A DNA stretch of 64,000 bases from Enterococcus hirae ATCC 9790 (GCF_000271405.2 NC_018081.1:1588252-1652251); one strand, 5' to 3'. Positions 8,168-17,706 are shown, numbered from the stretch's first letter. The notes: generated by a model from the sequence alone, not told the origin. Numbers and translations: made by a program.

Positions 8168-8695
8168 TCATGGCATGATTATTTTTGCCGTTACTTTTTC
8201 ATTTATGAACGTTTTTAGTTGTTCTTTTTTTCGTTTCAAAAAAATGGCTTCTCGTTTTAATTTGAAGTTTCGGATATTGTGGTTGAAGACCTCTGATAAA
8301 ACGAGTCCTAAAGCAATAGCACCAGCAATCATGATCGCTTGAACTGTATAACTTGCAGCTGCCTGATACGAGCCAGTTACTAGATTTCTCACTGCTTGAT
8401 AAGCCAGACCTCCAGGAACTAGTGGTACCATGCCAGGGATATTAAAGATGGTTACAGGCATTTTTAATCGTTTAGAAAAAAGATCACTGATAAATGCAAC
8501 ACCTAAAGAACCCAGTAACGAACCAAAAGCCGGCGTACCACCTAAGTCCACACATACCCAATAGATCATCCAGCCAAAGGCACCAGAGAGCCCACAACAA
8601 ATCAAGGCACGTCTAGGAACGTTGGTGATGATCGCAAAAGCTGCTGTGGCTAAAAAGCTAAAAGAAAATTGAATAAATAGATTCCACATCATCAT
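8168..8695 (-). CDS. Threonine/serine exporter ThrE, C-terminal-type subunit (DUF3815)
   Basis: 175-aa, five-segment membrane protein with the DUF3815 pattern MVPLVPGGLAYQAVRNLV. In actinobacteria the ThrE exporter is one fused protein; here the two halves are separate genes, the usual low-GC arrangement. Three consecutive ATG codons begin the ORF; the SD AAAGGA is only 2 bases from the first, so the second (8692) or third is more likely used. It is co-transcribed with the gene at 8705-9457. Confidence 0.86.
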   Translation of the reverse strand: MMMWNLFIQFSFSFLATAAFAIITNVPRRALICCGLSGAFGWMIYWVCVDLGGTPAFGSLLGSLGVAFISDLFSKRLKMPVTIFNIPGMVPLVPGGLAYQAVRNLVTGSYQAAASYTVQAIMIAGAIALGLVLSEVFNHNIRNFKLKREAIFLKRKKEQLKTFINEKVTAKIIMP

Positions 8696-8704
8696 GTTCC
8701 TTTC

Positions 8705-9457
8705 TCAATAAAAAAGTTGGAAGATAAAGGCAATCGCAAATCCGATCATTGTGGCAGTCATCATGGCCTCTGTACCACGAGAAACTCCAGAAACATAGTG
8801 TCCAGCTAGTAAATCCCGAATAGCATTTGTAATCTGTACTCCAGGAACAAGGGGCATGACACAACCGATGATGATCAAATCCTGATTGGCACCTAATCCG
8901 ACACGAATGCTGAGAATAGCTGTAAGACCAATTAACAAGGAAGATAAGAACTCTGACAAAAATTTGATCCGAAAAAATTTTAAACTATATAAGTAAATCG
9001 CATAGCCGATACCGCCGATCATCAAAGTGATTGGTAGATCACTCATTTCTCCACCAAATAATACCATGATCGTTCCGCTAATCACCGCAGCACTTAAAAT
9101 TTGAAGCCATACTGGGAAAAATGATCGGTCTTTTTCAATGGCTTGTAAGGCAACGTAGAGATCATTCAAAGTTAACTCACCAGCAACATATTTTCTAGAA
9201 AGATTATTGACATTGACAACTTTTTCCAGATTAATGGAGCGATTGGTGATTTGTTCCATTCTAATGGTTGACGTACGGTCAAGACCAATAAACAAACCCG
9301 TTTGAGTAACATAGCTGACCAGTCGATAATTGCCAGAAGCAAGAGCGATTCGGCTCATTGTGTCTTCTACTCGGTACATCTCAGCGTTGCTTTCCATCAT
9401 GATTTTGCCAGCTAATAAACAAGTATCAAGTAATAAATCCAACTCTTTTTCTGTCAT
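8705..9457 (-). CDS. Threonine/serine exporter ThrE, N-terminal-type subunit (DUF1212)
   Basis: 250-aa protein of the DUF1212 family. It starts with a soluble domain containing the typical AGKIMMESNAEMYRVEDTM near residue 17, then five membrane segments with PLVPGVQITNAIRDLLAGHY. It is the partner of the DUF3815 protein downstream (9-base gap). SD GGAG precedes ATG 9457. The substrate is inferred from the family; amino acids or small dicarboxylates have been suggested for relatives. Confidence 0.87.
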   Translation of the reverse strand: MTEKELDLLLDTCLLAGKIMMESNAEMYRVEDTMSRIALASGNYRLVSYVTQTGLFIGLDRTSTIRMEQITNRSINLEKVVNVNNLSRKYVAGELTLNDLYVALQAIEKDRSFFPVWLQILSAAVISGTIMVLFGGEMSDLPITLMIGGIGYAIYLYSLKFFRIKFLSEFLSSLLIGLTAILSIRVGLGANQDLIIIGCVMPLVPGVQITNAIRDLLAGHYVSGVSRGTEAMMTATMIGFAIAFIFQLFY

Positions 9458-9576
9458 AATATTTTCTCCAATAGTTCATTTGTTGCTTTTATTTTACTAC
9501 AAATGACTAAATAAAAGAGAAATAAATAAATACTTGAGTATGAAAAGAAAGAGGCGTATACTGATTTTTGTAAGAT

Positions 9577-9647
9577 GCGGGTGTAGTTTAGTGGTAAAAT
9601 CCCAGCTTCCCAAGCTGATGTCGCGGGTTCGATTCCCGTCACCCGCT
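9577..9647 (+). tRNA. tRNA-Gly (anticodon CCC)
   Basis: Cloverleaf is visible by eye: acceptor stem GCGGGTG/CACCCGC, D-arm with GTTTAGTGGTAAAA, anticodon stem CCAGC/GCTGA with loop TTCCCAA giving anticodon CCC, and T-loop TTCGATT. The first anticodon-stem pair is a C-A mismatch. CCA is not encoded. It is a single-gene unit with its own terminator downstream. Confidence 0.95.
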
Positions 9648-9671
9648 TAAACGAACGATAAGAATGAAGAG

Positions 9672-9719
9672 AAACAGTATTGATCACATGTTGTTTGATC
9701 AATACTGTTTTTTGTTTTT
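9672..9719 (+). terminator. Intrinsic terminator after tRNA-Gly
   Basis: The arms AAACAGTATTGATCA and TGATCAATACTGTTT pair perfectly over 15 bases with a 9-base loop, followed by TTTTG. Confidence 0.9.
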
Positions 9720-9932
9720 GAGTCACAAGGTATTTTTTGCTTGATTAAGTGAAAACATACTGTTTTAAGATCAATGATTTTTTATGACGTATTCTTTTTA
9801 AGAAGAGATCAATTTTTAATTAGTATAGAGAATTAAAGGTAGAAATAAATGGAATAAAATAAGTTTAAATATTTTAAAAAAGGGGAACGTATGTTAAAGT
9901 TTAGAATAGTTGTTTAGAAAAGGAGTAAAGAA

Positions 9933-10649
9933 ATGCAGAAAAAATCAACAAAAGCCATTATGGGTGTGGTTGTTGCTGTTTTAGCAGGGGCACTAGGACT
10001 ATCAACACAAAAAAATTCAGATATCGTTCAACAAATTACTGGGTTATTTGACTCAACCCCACAAGCGTCAAAAGTAGCAGACGTACCAGAATATGATGGG
10101 AAGCATCAAGAAATTGAGATCAATCAGAATCGCCCGGATTTCACTGAAGAAGATTTGAGCTTAGCTAAAGGAACATGGCAAAGCTATTCAAATATTGATC
10201 GATTGAACCGTGTAGGTGCGGCCAATGCGTTATTGGGAAAAGACCTTTTTCCCAAAGAAAAACGCGAGCCGTTGTATATTGATCCAACTGGTTGGAAACA
10301 AAAAAAATTAAGCGATGGCCAATGGCTTTATAATCGTAGCCATTTGATTGGTTATCAATTGACTGGACAAAACAACAACATCAAAAATTTGATGACAGGT
10401 ACTCGTTCATTAAATGCGCCGTATATGCTAGTCCATGAAAATGATATTGCCGCTTATATCAAAGAAACCAATCATCACGTTCGTTATCGTGTCACTCCAC
10501 ATTTTAAGGGGAATGAATTAGTTGCCAGAGGAGTGCAATTAGAAGCAGAAAGTATTGAAGATAAAAAAATAAAATTTAATGTGTTTATTTATAACGTTCA
10601 AGAGGGTTATGAAATCAACTATGATACCGGACAGGCGAGAAAAAAATAG
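9933..10649 (+). CDS. DNA/RNA non-specific endonuclease, membrane-anchored or secreted
   Basis: 238-aa protein with an N-terminal basic and hydrophobic segment (residues 6-26) that fits a signal peptide or anchor, so the enzyme acts outside the membrane. The betabetaalpha-metal nuclease core is visible as NRSHLIGYQLTGQNNN near residue 135, where the His of the SH pair is the expected general base and the Asn of GQNNN the metal ligand, followed by LMTGTRSLN. It is related to streptococcal EndA/NucA-type nucleases. Start ATG 9933 follows AAAGGAG. It stands alone; a weak A/T-rich hairpin follows the stop. Confidence 0.85.
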   Translation: MQKKSTKAIMGVVVAVLAGALGLSTQKNSDIVQQITGLFDSTPQASKVADVPEYDGKHQEIEINQNRPDFTEEDLSLAKGTWQSYSNIDRLNRVGAANALLGKDLFPKEKREPLYIDPTGWKQKKLSDGQWLYNRSHLIGYQLTGQNNNIKNLMTGTRSLNAPYMLVHENDIAAYIKETNHHVRYRVTPHFKGNELVARGVQLEAESIEDKKIKFNVFIYNVQEGYEINYDTGQARKK

Positions 10650-10917
10650 CTAATGACATTCGATAGTATACGAAAAAAGTATGAACTTTTTGAAGAATTA
10701 TCGAAAAAGCTTATATTTATTTAAATATAGCGTATACTTTGGTTAAGATACGATCAAGTAACTGAACATTTGATCACAAATATGTTAAAGTAATGAGAAG
10801 TCTGTTTATTAATTTAACCGGAAGTTTTTTAAGATTTATTTGTAGTTTTAAGGTAATTCGAGTAAAATAAAAGTGTAGAAGGTAAATGAATACCTTGCGG
10901 GAAAGAGGTGTAGAATC

Positions 10918-11184
10918 ATGGGTTTTACAGATGAAACCGTACGTTTTGGTTTTGACGATAGTCGTAAAAAAGAAGTAAGTGAGACATTAGCGATCGTTTA
11001 TCGGGCTTTAGAAGAAAAAGGCTACAATCCAATTAATCAGATTGTTGGCTACTTGCTTTCTGGAGACCCGGCCTACATTCCTCGTTATCGTGATGCAAGA
11101 AACTTGATACGTCGTCACGAACGCGATGAAATCATGGAAGTAATTGTTAAAGATTATCTAACAAACCATGGGGTAAGTATATGA
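10918..11184 (+). CDS. ireB: IreB, UPF0297 regulatory phosphoprotein
   Basis: 88-aa protein of the UPF0297 family. In E. faecalis IreB is a substrate of the Ser/Thr kinase IreK and lowers cephalosporin resistance. The N-terminal threonines known as phosphosites in that species are present (T4 and T7 in [11 protein letters not shown]). Start ATG 10918 follows AAAGAGGTG. It overlaps ruvX by 4 bases (ATGA), so the three genes ireB-ruvX-DUF1292 are translationally coupled, an order conserved in Firmicutes. Confidence 0.94.
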   Translation: MGFTDETVRFGFDDSRKKEVSETLAIVYRALEEKGYNPINQIVGYLLSGDPAYIPRYRDARNLIRRHERDEIMEVIVKDYLTNHGVSI

Positions 11185-11612
11185 GAGTAATGGGCTTAGA
11201 TGTGGGCTCAAAAACAGTTGGTATTGCTGTTAGCGATCCATTTGGTTGGACCGCTCAAGGAGTAGAGATCATTCGTATTGATGAAGAGGCGGAAGAGTTT
11301 GGCTTTGACCGTTTGAAAGAACTAGTCGATCAATACGAAGTAGACCGATTTGTCGTAGGCTTACCTAAAAATATGAATAATACAATTGGACCAAGAGCAG
11401 AAAGCTCAATGGCTTATGGAGAAAAAATTAAAGAATTATTCTCGTTACCAGTTGAATATCAAGATGAACGACTAACCACAGTTCAAGCTGAACGAATGTT
11501 AGTTGAGCAAGCCAATACATCAAGAGCTAAAAGAAAAAAAGTGATTGATAAATTAGCTGCTGTCATGATTTTACAAAATTATTTAGACGGTTCAGGAAAA
11601 AAATTATTTTAA
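11181..11612 (+). CDS. ruvX: RuvX/YqgF family Holliday-junction resolvase-like nuclease
   Basis: 143-aa RNase H-fold protein with the first acidic site in [16 protein letters not shown] near residue 5, [12 protein letters not shown] near residue 70, and the second cluster [13 protein letters not shown] near residue 97. Family members process rRNA 5' ends or act on branched DNA; which applies here is not visible. The normal length and overlap with ireB support the start. Confidence 0.94.
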   Translation: MRVMGLDVGSKTVGIAVSDPFGWTAQGVEIIRIDEEAEEFGFDRLKELVDQYEVDRFVVGLPKNMNNTIGPRAESSMAYGEKIKELFSLPVEYQDERLTTVQAERMLVEQANTSRAKRKKVIDKLAAVMILQNYLDGSGKKLF

Positions 11613-11635
11613 TTTCAATGAAAAGAGGGAGACTT

Positions 11636-11947
11636 ATGACAGAACATAACCACACACATGACCACGATCACGAAGGGCACGAGCATATCACCTTAGTAGA
11701 TGATCAAGGAAACGAAACGTTATATGAAATTTTATTAACAGTTGATGGACAAGAAGAATTTGGCCGTAACTACGTATTGCTTTATCCAGCTGGTGTACCA
11801 GAAGATGAAGATGTTGAGTTACAAGCCTATGCTTATGTCGAAAATGAAGACGGCACAGAAGGCGAACTAGAACAAATCGAAACTGATGCAGAATGGGACA
11901 TGATTGAAGAAGTATTCAACACGTTCATGGCTGAAGAAGAAGAATAG
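11636..11947 (+). CDS. DUF1292 protein (YrzB-like)
   Basis: 103-aa acidic protein of unknown function, always linked to ireB and ruvX in Firmicutes. The N-terminus is rich in His and Asp ([12 protein letters not shown]), followed by the family core [16 protein letters not shown] and the acidic tail. I chose ATG 11636 because GAGGGAG lies 6 bases upstream; the ATG at 11618 has no ribosome site. A strong terminator follows. Confidence 0.9.
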   Translation: MTEHNHTHDHDHEGHEHITLVDDQGNETLYEILLTVDGQEEFGRNYVLLYPAGVPEDEDVELQAYAYVENEDGTEGELEQIETDAEWDMIEEVFNTFMAEEEE

Positions 11948-11961
11948 TCTTAAAATGACGG

Positions 11962-11997
11962 CTGAACCCTTGATGGATAAGGGTTCAGTTTTTTTTG
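11962..11997 (+). terminator. Intrinsic terminator of the ireB operon
   Basis: Perfect 10-bp stem CTGAACCCTT/AAGGGTTCAG with a 7-base loop, followed by eight T. Confidence 0.95.
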
Positions 11998-12358
11998 TTT
12001 TGCTTTGACCAAGGTTATTAAAAATCGGCTCTTTGTCAAGAAGGACTGATGAGTGGAGTAAAATCAAATCTGAGTCTGAACAATCAACTCGGTTTCATCA
12101 GCCACATAAATAATAGAGTCAAAATAGTTAAGTGTATTTTGTTTTAAGGAATGATCAAGAATAAAGTATGCAGAAAATATCTGATTTCTAGATAGGAATA
12201 TAAAACCCTTCGTAGGGTACGATATAATAATAAGAGGTTCTTTGTGATGAAGTATGTGACTTGTCATTGTTTCTAAGAATGAAATGACAGATAAAGTGAA
12301 TATTCTTGTCCACTTTTTCAGATGTTCAAGCGTTGTATAGATGAAAGGAGAAAATGAA
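11998..12358. other. Intergenic region without a recognisable gene
   Basis: About 360 bp between the ireB-operon terminator and the sigma factor gene. Both strands hold only short open frames without ribosome sites. It presumably carries the promoter of the sigma operon; I see no convincing ECF-type -35/-10 pair of the kind present at 61628. Confidence 0.5.
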
Positions 12359-12802
12359 ATGAAACAGGAGGGAACATTTGAAGAAGTATTACTTTTATTA
12401 GGGCAAGAAGTAATCAGAGTGCTAATAGAAAAGGGGAGTACGTTGGAAGACGCAGAAGATGCTGTTTCTAAAACCTATGATACTATATTTTCTTCTCTTA
12501 TCTATATGACACAGGATAATTTACGTCCTTGGTTTTTTAGAGTTTCTTTCAATAACTATATTGATTTATTCAGGAAAAAGAAGCGTGAAAAAGAGCTTAT
12601 TTTTCGCTATGTTGACTCTCAGTCGAATGGAACTAATGAATCAGAAAATTTATGGATGATTATCGACTCGCTAAAAAGGCAAGAACAAGAATTACTGATT
12701 TTTAAGTATTATTATCGACTATCGTATGAGGACATCGCGAGTATGTTAAATCAAAAAGTAGAAACCGTGAAAAAACAATTATACAGAGCACGAAAAAATT
12801 AA
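12359..12802 (+). CDS. RNA polymerase sigma factor, ECF type
   Basis: 147-aa sigma-70 family factor. The region 2-like part is VLIEKGSTLEDAEDAVSKTYDTIFSSL followed by RPWFFRVSFNNYIDLFRKKKR (region 2.4-like). Region 4 is QEQELLIFKYYYRLSYEDIASMLNQKVETVKKQLYRARKN, a classic helix-turn-helix. Start ATG 12359 has AAAGGAG 8 bases upstream; the ATG at 12341 lies before that site. Paired with the membrane anti-sigma gene at 12825, it is probably activated by an envelope signal. Distinct from the sigV-like pair at 61678. Confidence 0.88.
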   Translation: MKQEGTFEEVLLLLGQEVIRVLIEKGSTLEDAEDAVSKTYDTIFSSLIYMTQDNLRPWFFRVSFNNYIDLFRKKKREKELIFRYVDSQSNGTNESENLWMIIDSLKRQEQELLIFKYYYRLSYEDIASMLNQKVETVKKQLYRARKN

Positions 12803-12824
12803 AGGCAAACTGGGAGGATGAGTG

Positions 12825-13751
12825 ATGGATTTGAATAGGAGTATCAAAAAAGCCAAAAGAAAGCAGATAATAATGGTCAGTTGTGTTTCAATCATAATTT
12901 TTCTTACGATGTCGGGTATCTTGGTTTTTATATTAGATAAAGTCGCTACGAAAAATTATCATGAGCTAGATCAGTCGTTATTTGCTTACCAAACAATTGC
13001 CTCACCAAATACACAAATTGACTCACAAGTGATTGCTAACAGCTCAATTTTGGGCGGGGAGGTCGTAACTAACCAATCGAAAAACATTGATGGCTACATT
13101 GTACCCTGGAGTAGTTTACATAGTAAGTACAATGTTTTTGGCAACGAAGTGGACAATAATGAACGGATGACATCTTGGTATCATTCCCTTAAAAATTCAT
13201 ATGAATATAATCGTCAAACCAAACAAAAAGTCGCCACATTCTACAATCCGACGATTGAAAACTATTATGGTGGGGTGAAAAATGAATTAGCGGATTTAAA
13301 AAACACGGATGATTTACTTGCAGAAGTAGCTATTTCCTTTGATCGGCCCTATCGCTATAGTGAAGTGAAAAAAATGTTTCCGGAAAATGTCAATGTTGTC
13401 TGGTTGTATTTGTTTTCTGAAGAGAGAGACGAAAGCAAAGGACGTTCGGGTATGCCAACGTATGGTTTTCAGCTAAGTTTTGATGAAAAGAATCAGCTGA
13501 TTGATGCAGAAGCAGATAAAGATTATTTTTTCAGCTCATTTGAATCACACGTTTCTTCTGTGAATAATAAAGCAATGGTAAATTTTCTAAAGGAAAACGA
13601 AAATAAGAAAGTAGATGACCTAGAAGTCTTAGGAGTAATGATTACAGGACAAGCAAAGAATTTAGCAGAACTAAAAGACAAACCCTTTGTTAGAGGCAGT
13701 TCTGTTGGTGTAACAGTACCGATTGTTCCATACATTGTACCAGAAAAATAG
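12825..13751 (+). CDS. Membrane anti-sigma factor (Sigma_reg type)
   Basis: 308-aa protein with a basic N-terminus, one membrane helix at residues 15-38, and a large extracellular part. It resembles the family with sigma factor regulator N- and C-terminal domains that partners ECF factors in low-GC bacteria. The start ATG 12825 is 7 bases after GGGAGG; a GTG one codon earlier is possible. It lies 22 bases after the sigma gene. No stop or shift is seen. The extracytoplasmic ligand is unknown. Confidence 0.78.
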   Translation: MDLNRSIKKAKRKQIIMVSCVSIIIFLTMSGILVFILDKVATKNYHELDQSLFAYQTIASPNTQIDSQVIANSSILGGEVVTNQSKNIDGYIVPWSSLHSKYNVFGNEVDNNERMTSWYHSLKNSYEYNRQTKQKVATFYNPTIENYYGGVKNELADLKNTDDLLAEVAISFDRPYRYSEVKKMFPENVNVVWLYLFSEERDESKGRSGMPTYGFQLSFDEKNQLIDAEADKDYFFSSFESHVSSVNNKAMVNFLKENENKKVDDLEVLGVMITGQAKNLAELKDKPFVRGSSVGVTVPIVPYIVPEK

Positions 13752-13848
13752 TAAGCTATCCTAAACAAGGAAATTGAATGAGTTCGTTTTAAAATAAGAG
13801 CTAAGAAAATCCCCAATTATTTTAAATACAAATTCAAGGAGACCAGTT

Positions 13849-14063
13849 ATGAAAACTAGAGTGCTTATAAAAACCTGTGAATTTCTGCTCTTAATATTAA
13901 GTCTATTTTTAGCTGTAAAACATTACATTTTGCTGTTTCCAAAAAAAGTAAAAATTCTTTTATGTCTCATCAAAAAGGACTATTACTTCCCTTATGGATG
14001 GAAAACACTATCGATTTAGTAGTAACAGTGATCGTGTTACTCTTGATAATCGTACTTTCATGA
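13849..14063 (+). pseudogene. Small two-helix membrane protein gene, frameshifted
   Basis: A good SD (AAGGAG) precedes ATG 13849. Read as given, the frame makes 56 aa with one membrane helix and ends at 14019. Adding one base in the A run at 13941-13947 (or the nearby A run) joins it to a frame that contains MSHQKGLLLPLW and a second helix (DLVVTVIVLLLIIVLS), ending at 14063, for 71 aa in total. The basic loop between two helices is typical of small enterococcal membrane proteins. It may belong to the sigma/anti-sigma regulon; function unknown. Whether the missing base is real or a sequencing error cannot be told here. Confidence 0.6.
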
Positions 14064-14125
14064 TATAGATAAGTACTTACCTTAATTTATAAAACATGCT
14101 GACTGATAAAATAGGATCAGCAGAC

Positions 14126-14157
14126 GGGGGCAAAAATCTTGAATTTTTGTCCCTTTT
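14126..14157 (+). terminator. Intrinsic terminator
   Basis: GGGGCAAAAAT pairs with ATTTTTGTCCC around a short loop, followed by TTTTTG. It probably ends the transcript carrying the sigma operon and the small membrane gene. Confidence 0.8.
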
Positions 14158-14481
14158 TGTCTTTCCTTTTTAGTGGGTGCCACATTTGTAATGTTGACAC
14201 GTGGCTCTATGGGAATCATTTCTCTATATAACATTGCGCTACAAAATTTTATTCAAAATTTGGTGTGACAAATACTAAGAAAAATTTTTGCCATGTATAA
14301 AGAAAAGTTACAACTAGATTTTTCAATGATTATATAGTGTCTATTTAGGGCACGCTTTAAATAGACGTTTTATTTTATAGATGATTCGGGGGACAACTAT
14401 AGATAATCTACATTAGGTATAGAAAGAGTAAGTTGTGCTACATATATAGTATTAATTACATATTCATAAGGGAAAATACTA
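14158..14481. other. Intergenic region with a second terminator-like hairpin
   Basis: No gene is visible. A hairpin at 14339-14377 (GTCTATTTA/TAAATAGAC with 10-base loop, then GTTTTATTTTA) is a probable terminator, perhaps left from a lost gene. Together with the fragments on either side, the segment looks like a scar of gene decay. Confidence 0.6.
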
Positions 14482-14658
14482 TTGGAAAATATTAAAACAA
14501 AAAAGGTGTATATTTCGTATAGTTGGTCAAATAAAGAACACAAGGAAAGGGTAATACGATTAGCAGAAGAGTTGGTGAATCTTGGTTCCTTGTCAGATAT
14601 TATTGAGGGAGAGCCTATAAAAAATGTTGGTGAACTTCACCAACATCAAAACGTATAA
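14482..14658 (+). pseudogene. TIR/SEFIR-like domain protein, N-terminal stub
   Basis: A 58-codon frame starts with TTG 14482 behind AAGGGAAA. Its first 35 residues contain KVYISYSWSNKEHKERVIRLAEEL, the beta1-alpha1 opening of TIR/SEFIR domains. Full proteins continue with the second strand and NADase or adaptor part; here the similarity ends after NLG and the frame stops at 14656. The 3' end is an 11-bp perfect inverted repeat (14624-14646). I read it as the remains of a TIR-domain gene, possibly a defence gene, after an internal deletion. The family match rests on a short segment. Confidence 0.55.
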
Positions 14659-14730
14659 AGCCATTCTATATAGAGCATTTCTTAACTGAAAAACTGTTTT
14701 ATTTCTAGTGATACTTTGGAGTGACAGCTT

Positions 14731-15564
14731 TCAATATTTAGTCAGTTGGCAAACATAGTAATCAAATGTACTTTTCTTTTCAAAGCCCATGTTTACATAT
14801 AAATCATATGCAATTTGATTGGTTGCATCGACTTCTAAATAAATTTCTTTTTCTTCTTTGATTAATAATTCTTGGATCAAACGGTTCAAGCAAAGTTTAC
14901 CTAACCCTTGACCACGAAAAGCCGGTGCTACGACTAAGCCGTAGATACCATAGGAAGATAGATCCTCTTCGATTCGGGCACAAGCAATCAGTTGATTTTC
15001 TTTATGAAAAACAACTGTTTTCTCTAAATCTTCAGATGACAATGGAGGAACCGTTGCCCCAATTTCTCCTAATTGGAGTTGGGCAATTAGGGAAGATTCC
15101 TTTAGAGTAGCTTTTTGTGGTCGATAAGGAGAATCTAGCTGTTTAAATTTGTTTGGCTGAAGAATCAACCGATACTCAGTAAACTGTTTGTTCAATTCTT
15201 TTTTCGACTCAATGTAATTTTTCAAAAAAAGGTCATGTGGATCAGTGATGTAAAGAATCGTTGTTCGGCCGATGGTTTGAGCAAATCCCATCATTTCGTC
15301 AAGTAGTTGTTGTAAACAAGCCAAATTTTCATGCACGATCATTGTCACTTCTAGTTCACTCTCATCATAAAAACTTAAAAAAGCATAGGCAATAAGTGTC
15401 TCTTCTTTAAAACAAAGGACATGGCGGATCTGGTCGTTCGTTTGTTCAGCAAAATCAGGAGCTAGTTTAAACTGGCAGTGACGCTGCTGTTCGATCTGTT
15501 CTTTCAATTCACGGATCGTTTGCTTGGTATCAGGTTGTAGCTGTCTTGTGATAAATACTTTCAT
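14731..15564 (-). CDS. GNAT family N-acetyltransferase, two-domain
   Basis: 277-aa protein. The C-terminal half is a normal GNAT domain with the acetyl-CoA signature VAPAFRGQGLGKLCLNRLI near residue 210 and LEVDATNQIAYDLYVNMGFE near 245. The N-terminal half looks like a degenerate GNAT domain lacking the clear signature. The substrate is unknown. It is transcribed alone on the minus strand. Confidence 0.85.
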   Translation of the reverse strand: MKVFITRQLQPDTKQTIRELKEQIEQQRHCQFKLAPDFAEQTNDQIRHVLCFKEETLIAYAFLSFYDESELEVTMIVHENLACLQQLLDEMMGFAQTIGRTTILYITDPHDLFLKNYIESKKELNKQFTEYRLILQPNKFKQLDSPYRPQKATLKESSLIAQLQLGEIGATVPPLSSEDLEKTVVFHKENQLIACARIEEDLSSYGIYGLVVAPAFRGQGLGKLCLNRLIQELLIKEEKEIYLEVDATNQIAYDLYVNMGFEKKSTFDYYVCQLTKY

Positions 15565-15847
15565 TTATTTTCCCCAATCAAAAGATTTTTCTCATCTTAT
15601 CTTATTTTTTTAACCAACACAATAAGAAAGTGAATCGCGGTAGTTGGTCGTTCCTTCATTTGGTCATGGAGCCAGAAAGCGAGTCATTGTATTCAACGAG
15701 AGTGTCATACAAATGCAATGCTCATAAAAATATAGTTTATAAGGAAAAGTGACATATAAATAAAATTTATGGTAGGTATTAGTTTTGACTATATTCTTTT
15801 CTCACGCCTATACTTCCCTTGTTACTAAAACCTAGGAGGAATTAGCT

Positions 15848-17488
15848 ATGTTGACAGGATTAAACTTATTAAATAATCCATTTTTAAATAAAGGAACAGC
15901 TTTTACGAAAGAAGAACGTGCGAAATATGGGATTACAGGTATGTTGCCAAGCACAGTCCAAACGTTAGAGGAACAATCGATTCAAGCATACGGACAATAT
16001 TTGAGTAAACAAAGTGATCTTGAAAAACGAATCTTCTTAATGAATTTATTCAATACAAACCGGACACTCTTCTATAAATTAATGGGACAACATTTAGTTG
16101 AGTTTATGCCAGTTGTTTATGATCCAGTCGTTGCGGATTCAATCGAACAATACAATGAAATTTTCTTAAAACCGCAAGATGCTGCGTTTCTTTCAATTGA
16201 TGAACCAGAAAATATCAAAGCAAGTTTACAAAATGCTGCGGACGGTCGAGACATTCGCTTGATCGTGGTGACTGATGCAGAAGGAATCTTAGGCATGGGT
16301 GACTGGGGAGTCAATGGTGTAGATATTGCGATCGGTAAATTGATGGTTTATACAGCAGCTGCTGGAATCAACCCTGCCCAAGTATTACCTGTATCGATTG
16401 ATGCAGGAACAAATAATGAAGAATTACTAAATAATCCATTGTATTTAGGAAATCGCCATCGTCGTGTGACAGGACAAAAATATTATGAATTTATCGATCA
16501 ATTCGTTGATGCAGCAACGGATCTTTTCCCAGAACTATTACTACATTGGGAAGATTTTGGACGAGGAAATGCTGCAACGATCTTAGAAAAATATGAAGAT
16601 AAAATCACTACTTTCAATGATGATATCCAAGGAACAGGGATTGTTGTTCTTGCTGGTGTACTAGGTGGACTGAATATTTCTGGAGAATCATTGAAAGATC
16701 AAACGATTTTGACTTTTGGAGCCGGTACTGCGGGCGTAGGTATTGCCAATATTCTATTAGACGAAATGATTCGTCAAGGTGTATCAGAAGAAGAAGCTCG
16801 AAAACACTTTTATCAAGTAGACAAACAAGGGTTATTATTTGAAGATACAGAAGGTTTGACTCCAGGACAAATTCCTTTTGCTCGAAAACGATCTGAATTT
16901 ACTAATTCTGCTGAACTAACAACTTTAGAAGCGGTCGTAAAAGAAATTCATCCAACAATCATGATTGGGACATCGACTCAACCAGGTGCGTTTACGGAAG
17001 AAATCGTTAAGGAAATGGCAAGCCATACACCACGTCCAATCATCATGCCATTGTCTAATCCAACGAAATTAGCGGAAGCGAAAGCCAAAGATTTAATTGA
17101 ATGGACTGATGGGAAAGCATTAGTAGGAACTGGGATTCCGGCAGCAGACGTGGAATACCAAGGAGTAACTTATCAAATCGGACAAGCAAACAATGCGTTG
17201 ATGTATCCAGGGTTAGGACTTGGTTTGATTGCTTCAACGGCTACACGTGTGAATGCTGAGATCATTTCTCAAGCAAGTCGTGCATTAGGTGGAATCGTTG
17301 ATGTTACACAACCAGGCGCAGCAATTTTACCTCCAGTTGCGAAGATCACTGAATTTTCTCAAACAATTGCAGAAACAGTAGCGAAATCTGTTGTTTCTCA
17401 AAAATTGAATCGTGAAGAAATCACTGATATCAAAGCAGCAGTGGAATCTGCTAAATGGGTACCAGAATACCAAGAGTTAGACAAATAA
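15848..17488 (+). CDS. mleS: Malolactic enzyme
   Basis: 546-aa NAD- and Mn-dependent enzyme converting L-malate to L-lactate and CO2. It has the malic-enzyme fold: [13 protein letters not shown] near residue 95, the [15 protein letters not shown] motif near 145, the metal site region [11 protein letters not shown] and FNDDIQGTG near 240, and a GAGTAG nucleotide loop near 296. The N-terminus ([13 protein letters not shown]) and NTNRTLFY match lactococcal malolactic enzyme as I recall it better than the shorter maeE malic enzyme; this is the reason for the choice. SD AGGAGG at 15834. The malate transporter follows. Confidence 0.87.
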   Translation: MLTGLNLLNNPFLNKGTAFTKEERAKYGITGMLPSTVQTLEEQSIQAYGQYLSKQSDLEKRIFLMNLFNTNRTLFYKLMGQHLVEFMPVVYDPVVADSIEQYNEIFLKPQDAAFLSIDEPENIKASLQNAADGRDIRLIVVTDAEGILGMGDWGVNGVDIAIGKLMVYTAAAGINPAQVLPVSIDAGTNNEELLNNPLYLGNRHRRVTGQKYYEFIDQFVDAATDLFPELLLHWEDFGRGNAATILEKYEDKITTFNDDIQGTGIVVLAGVLGGLNISGESLKDQTILTFGAGTAGVGIANILLDEMIRQGVSEEEARKHFYQVDKQGLLFEDTEGLTPGQIPFARKRSEFTNSAELTTLEAVVKEIHPTIMIGTSTQPGAFTEEIVKEMASHTPRPIIMPLSNPTKLAEAKAKDLIEWTDGKALVGTGIPAADVEYQGVTYQIGQANNALMYPGLGLGLIASTATRVNAEIISQASRALGGIVDVTQPGAAILPPVAKITEFSQTIAETVAKSVVSQKLNREEITDIKAAVESAKWVPEYQELDK

Positions 17489-17558
17489 GCTTGACCAAAT
17501 TTCTAAAACAAAGTGAATGAAGGATTAGTTGAGCACAATCATACACAGAGTACGTTAA

Positions 17559-17686
17559 TCGGTGAAAGGAAAGCAGCTGATTAGGTGCAACGAGGTGAAA
17601 AATGGGAATCACCTGATGAAGAAGCTATAAAAATCAGATATTGAACTATTTTTCAACGTACCTCAGCCTTTCACCGTGCTTTTTTA
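17559..17686 (+). promoter_or_regulatory. Structured RNA between mleS and the permease, ending in a terminator
   Basis: CGGTGAAAGG (17559-17569) is complementary to CCTTTCACCG about 100 bases downstream, and inner segments (GTGAAAAAT with ATTTTTCAACG) also pair. The closing arm runs directly into GTGCTTTTTTA. The element could reduce readthrough from mleS into the permease gene or act as an attenuator. The assignment is by eye only. Confidence 0.55.
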
Positions 17687-17706
17687 TTCAGAAAGGATCT
17701 GTATGA

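Noticed and set aside
15848..17488. NAD malic enzyme (maeE) as the identity of the mleS gene
   Set aside because: Length and N-terminal motifs agree better with malolactic enzyme, though the families are related and activity was not tested.
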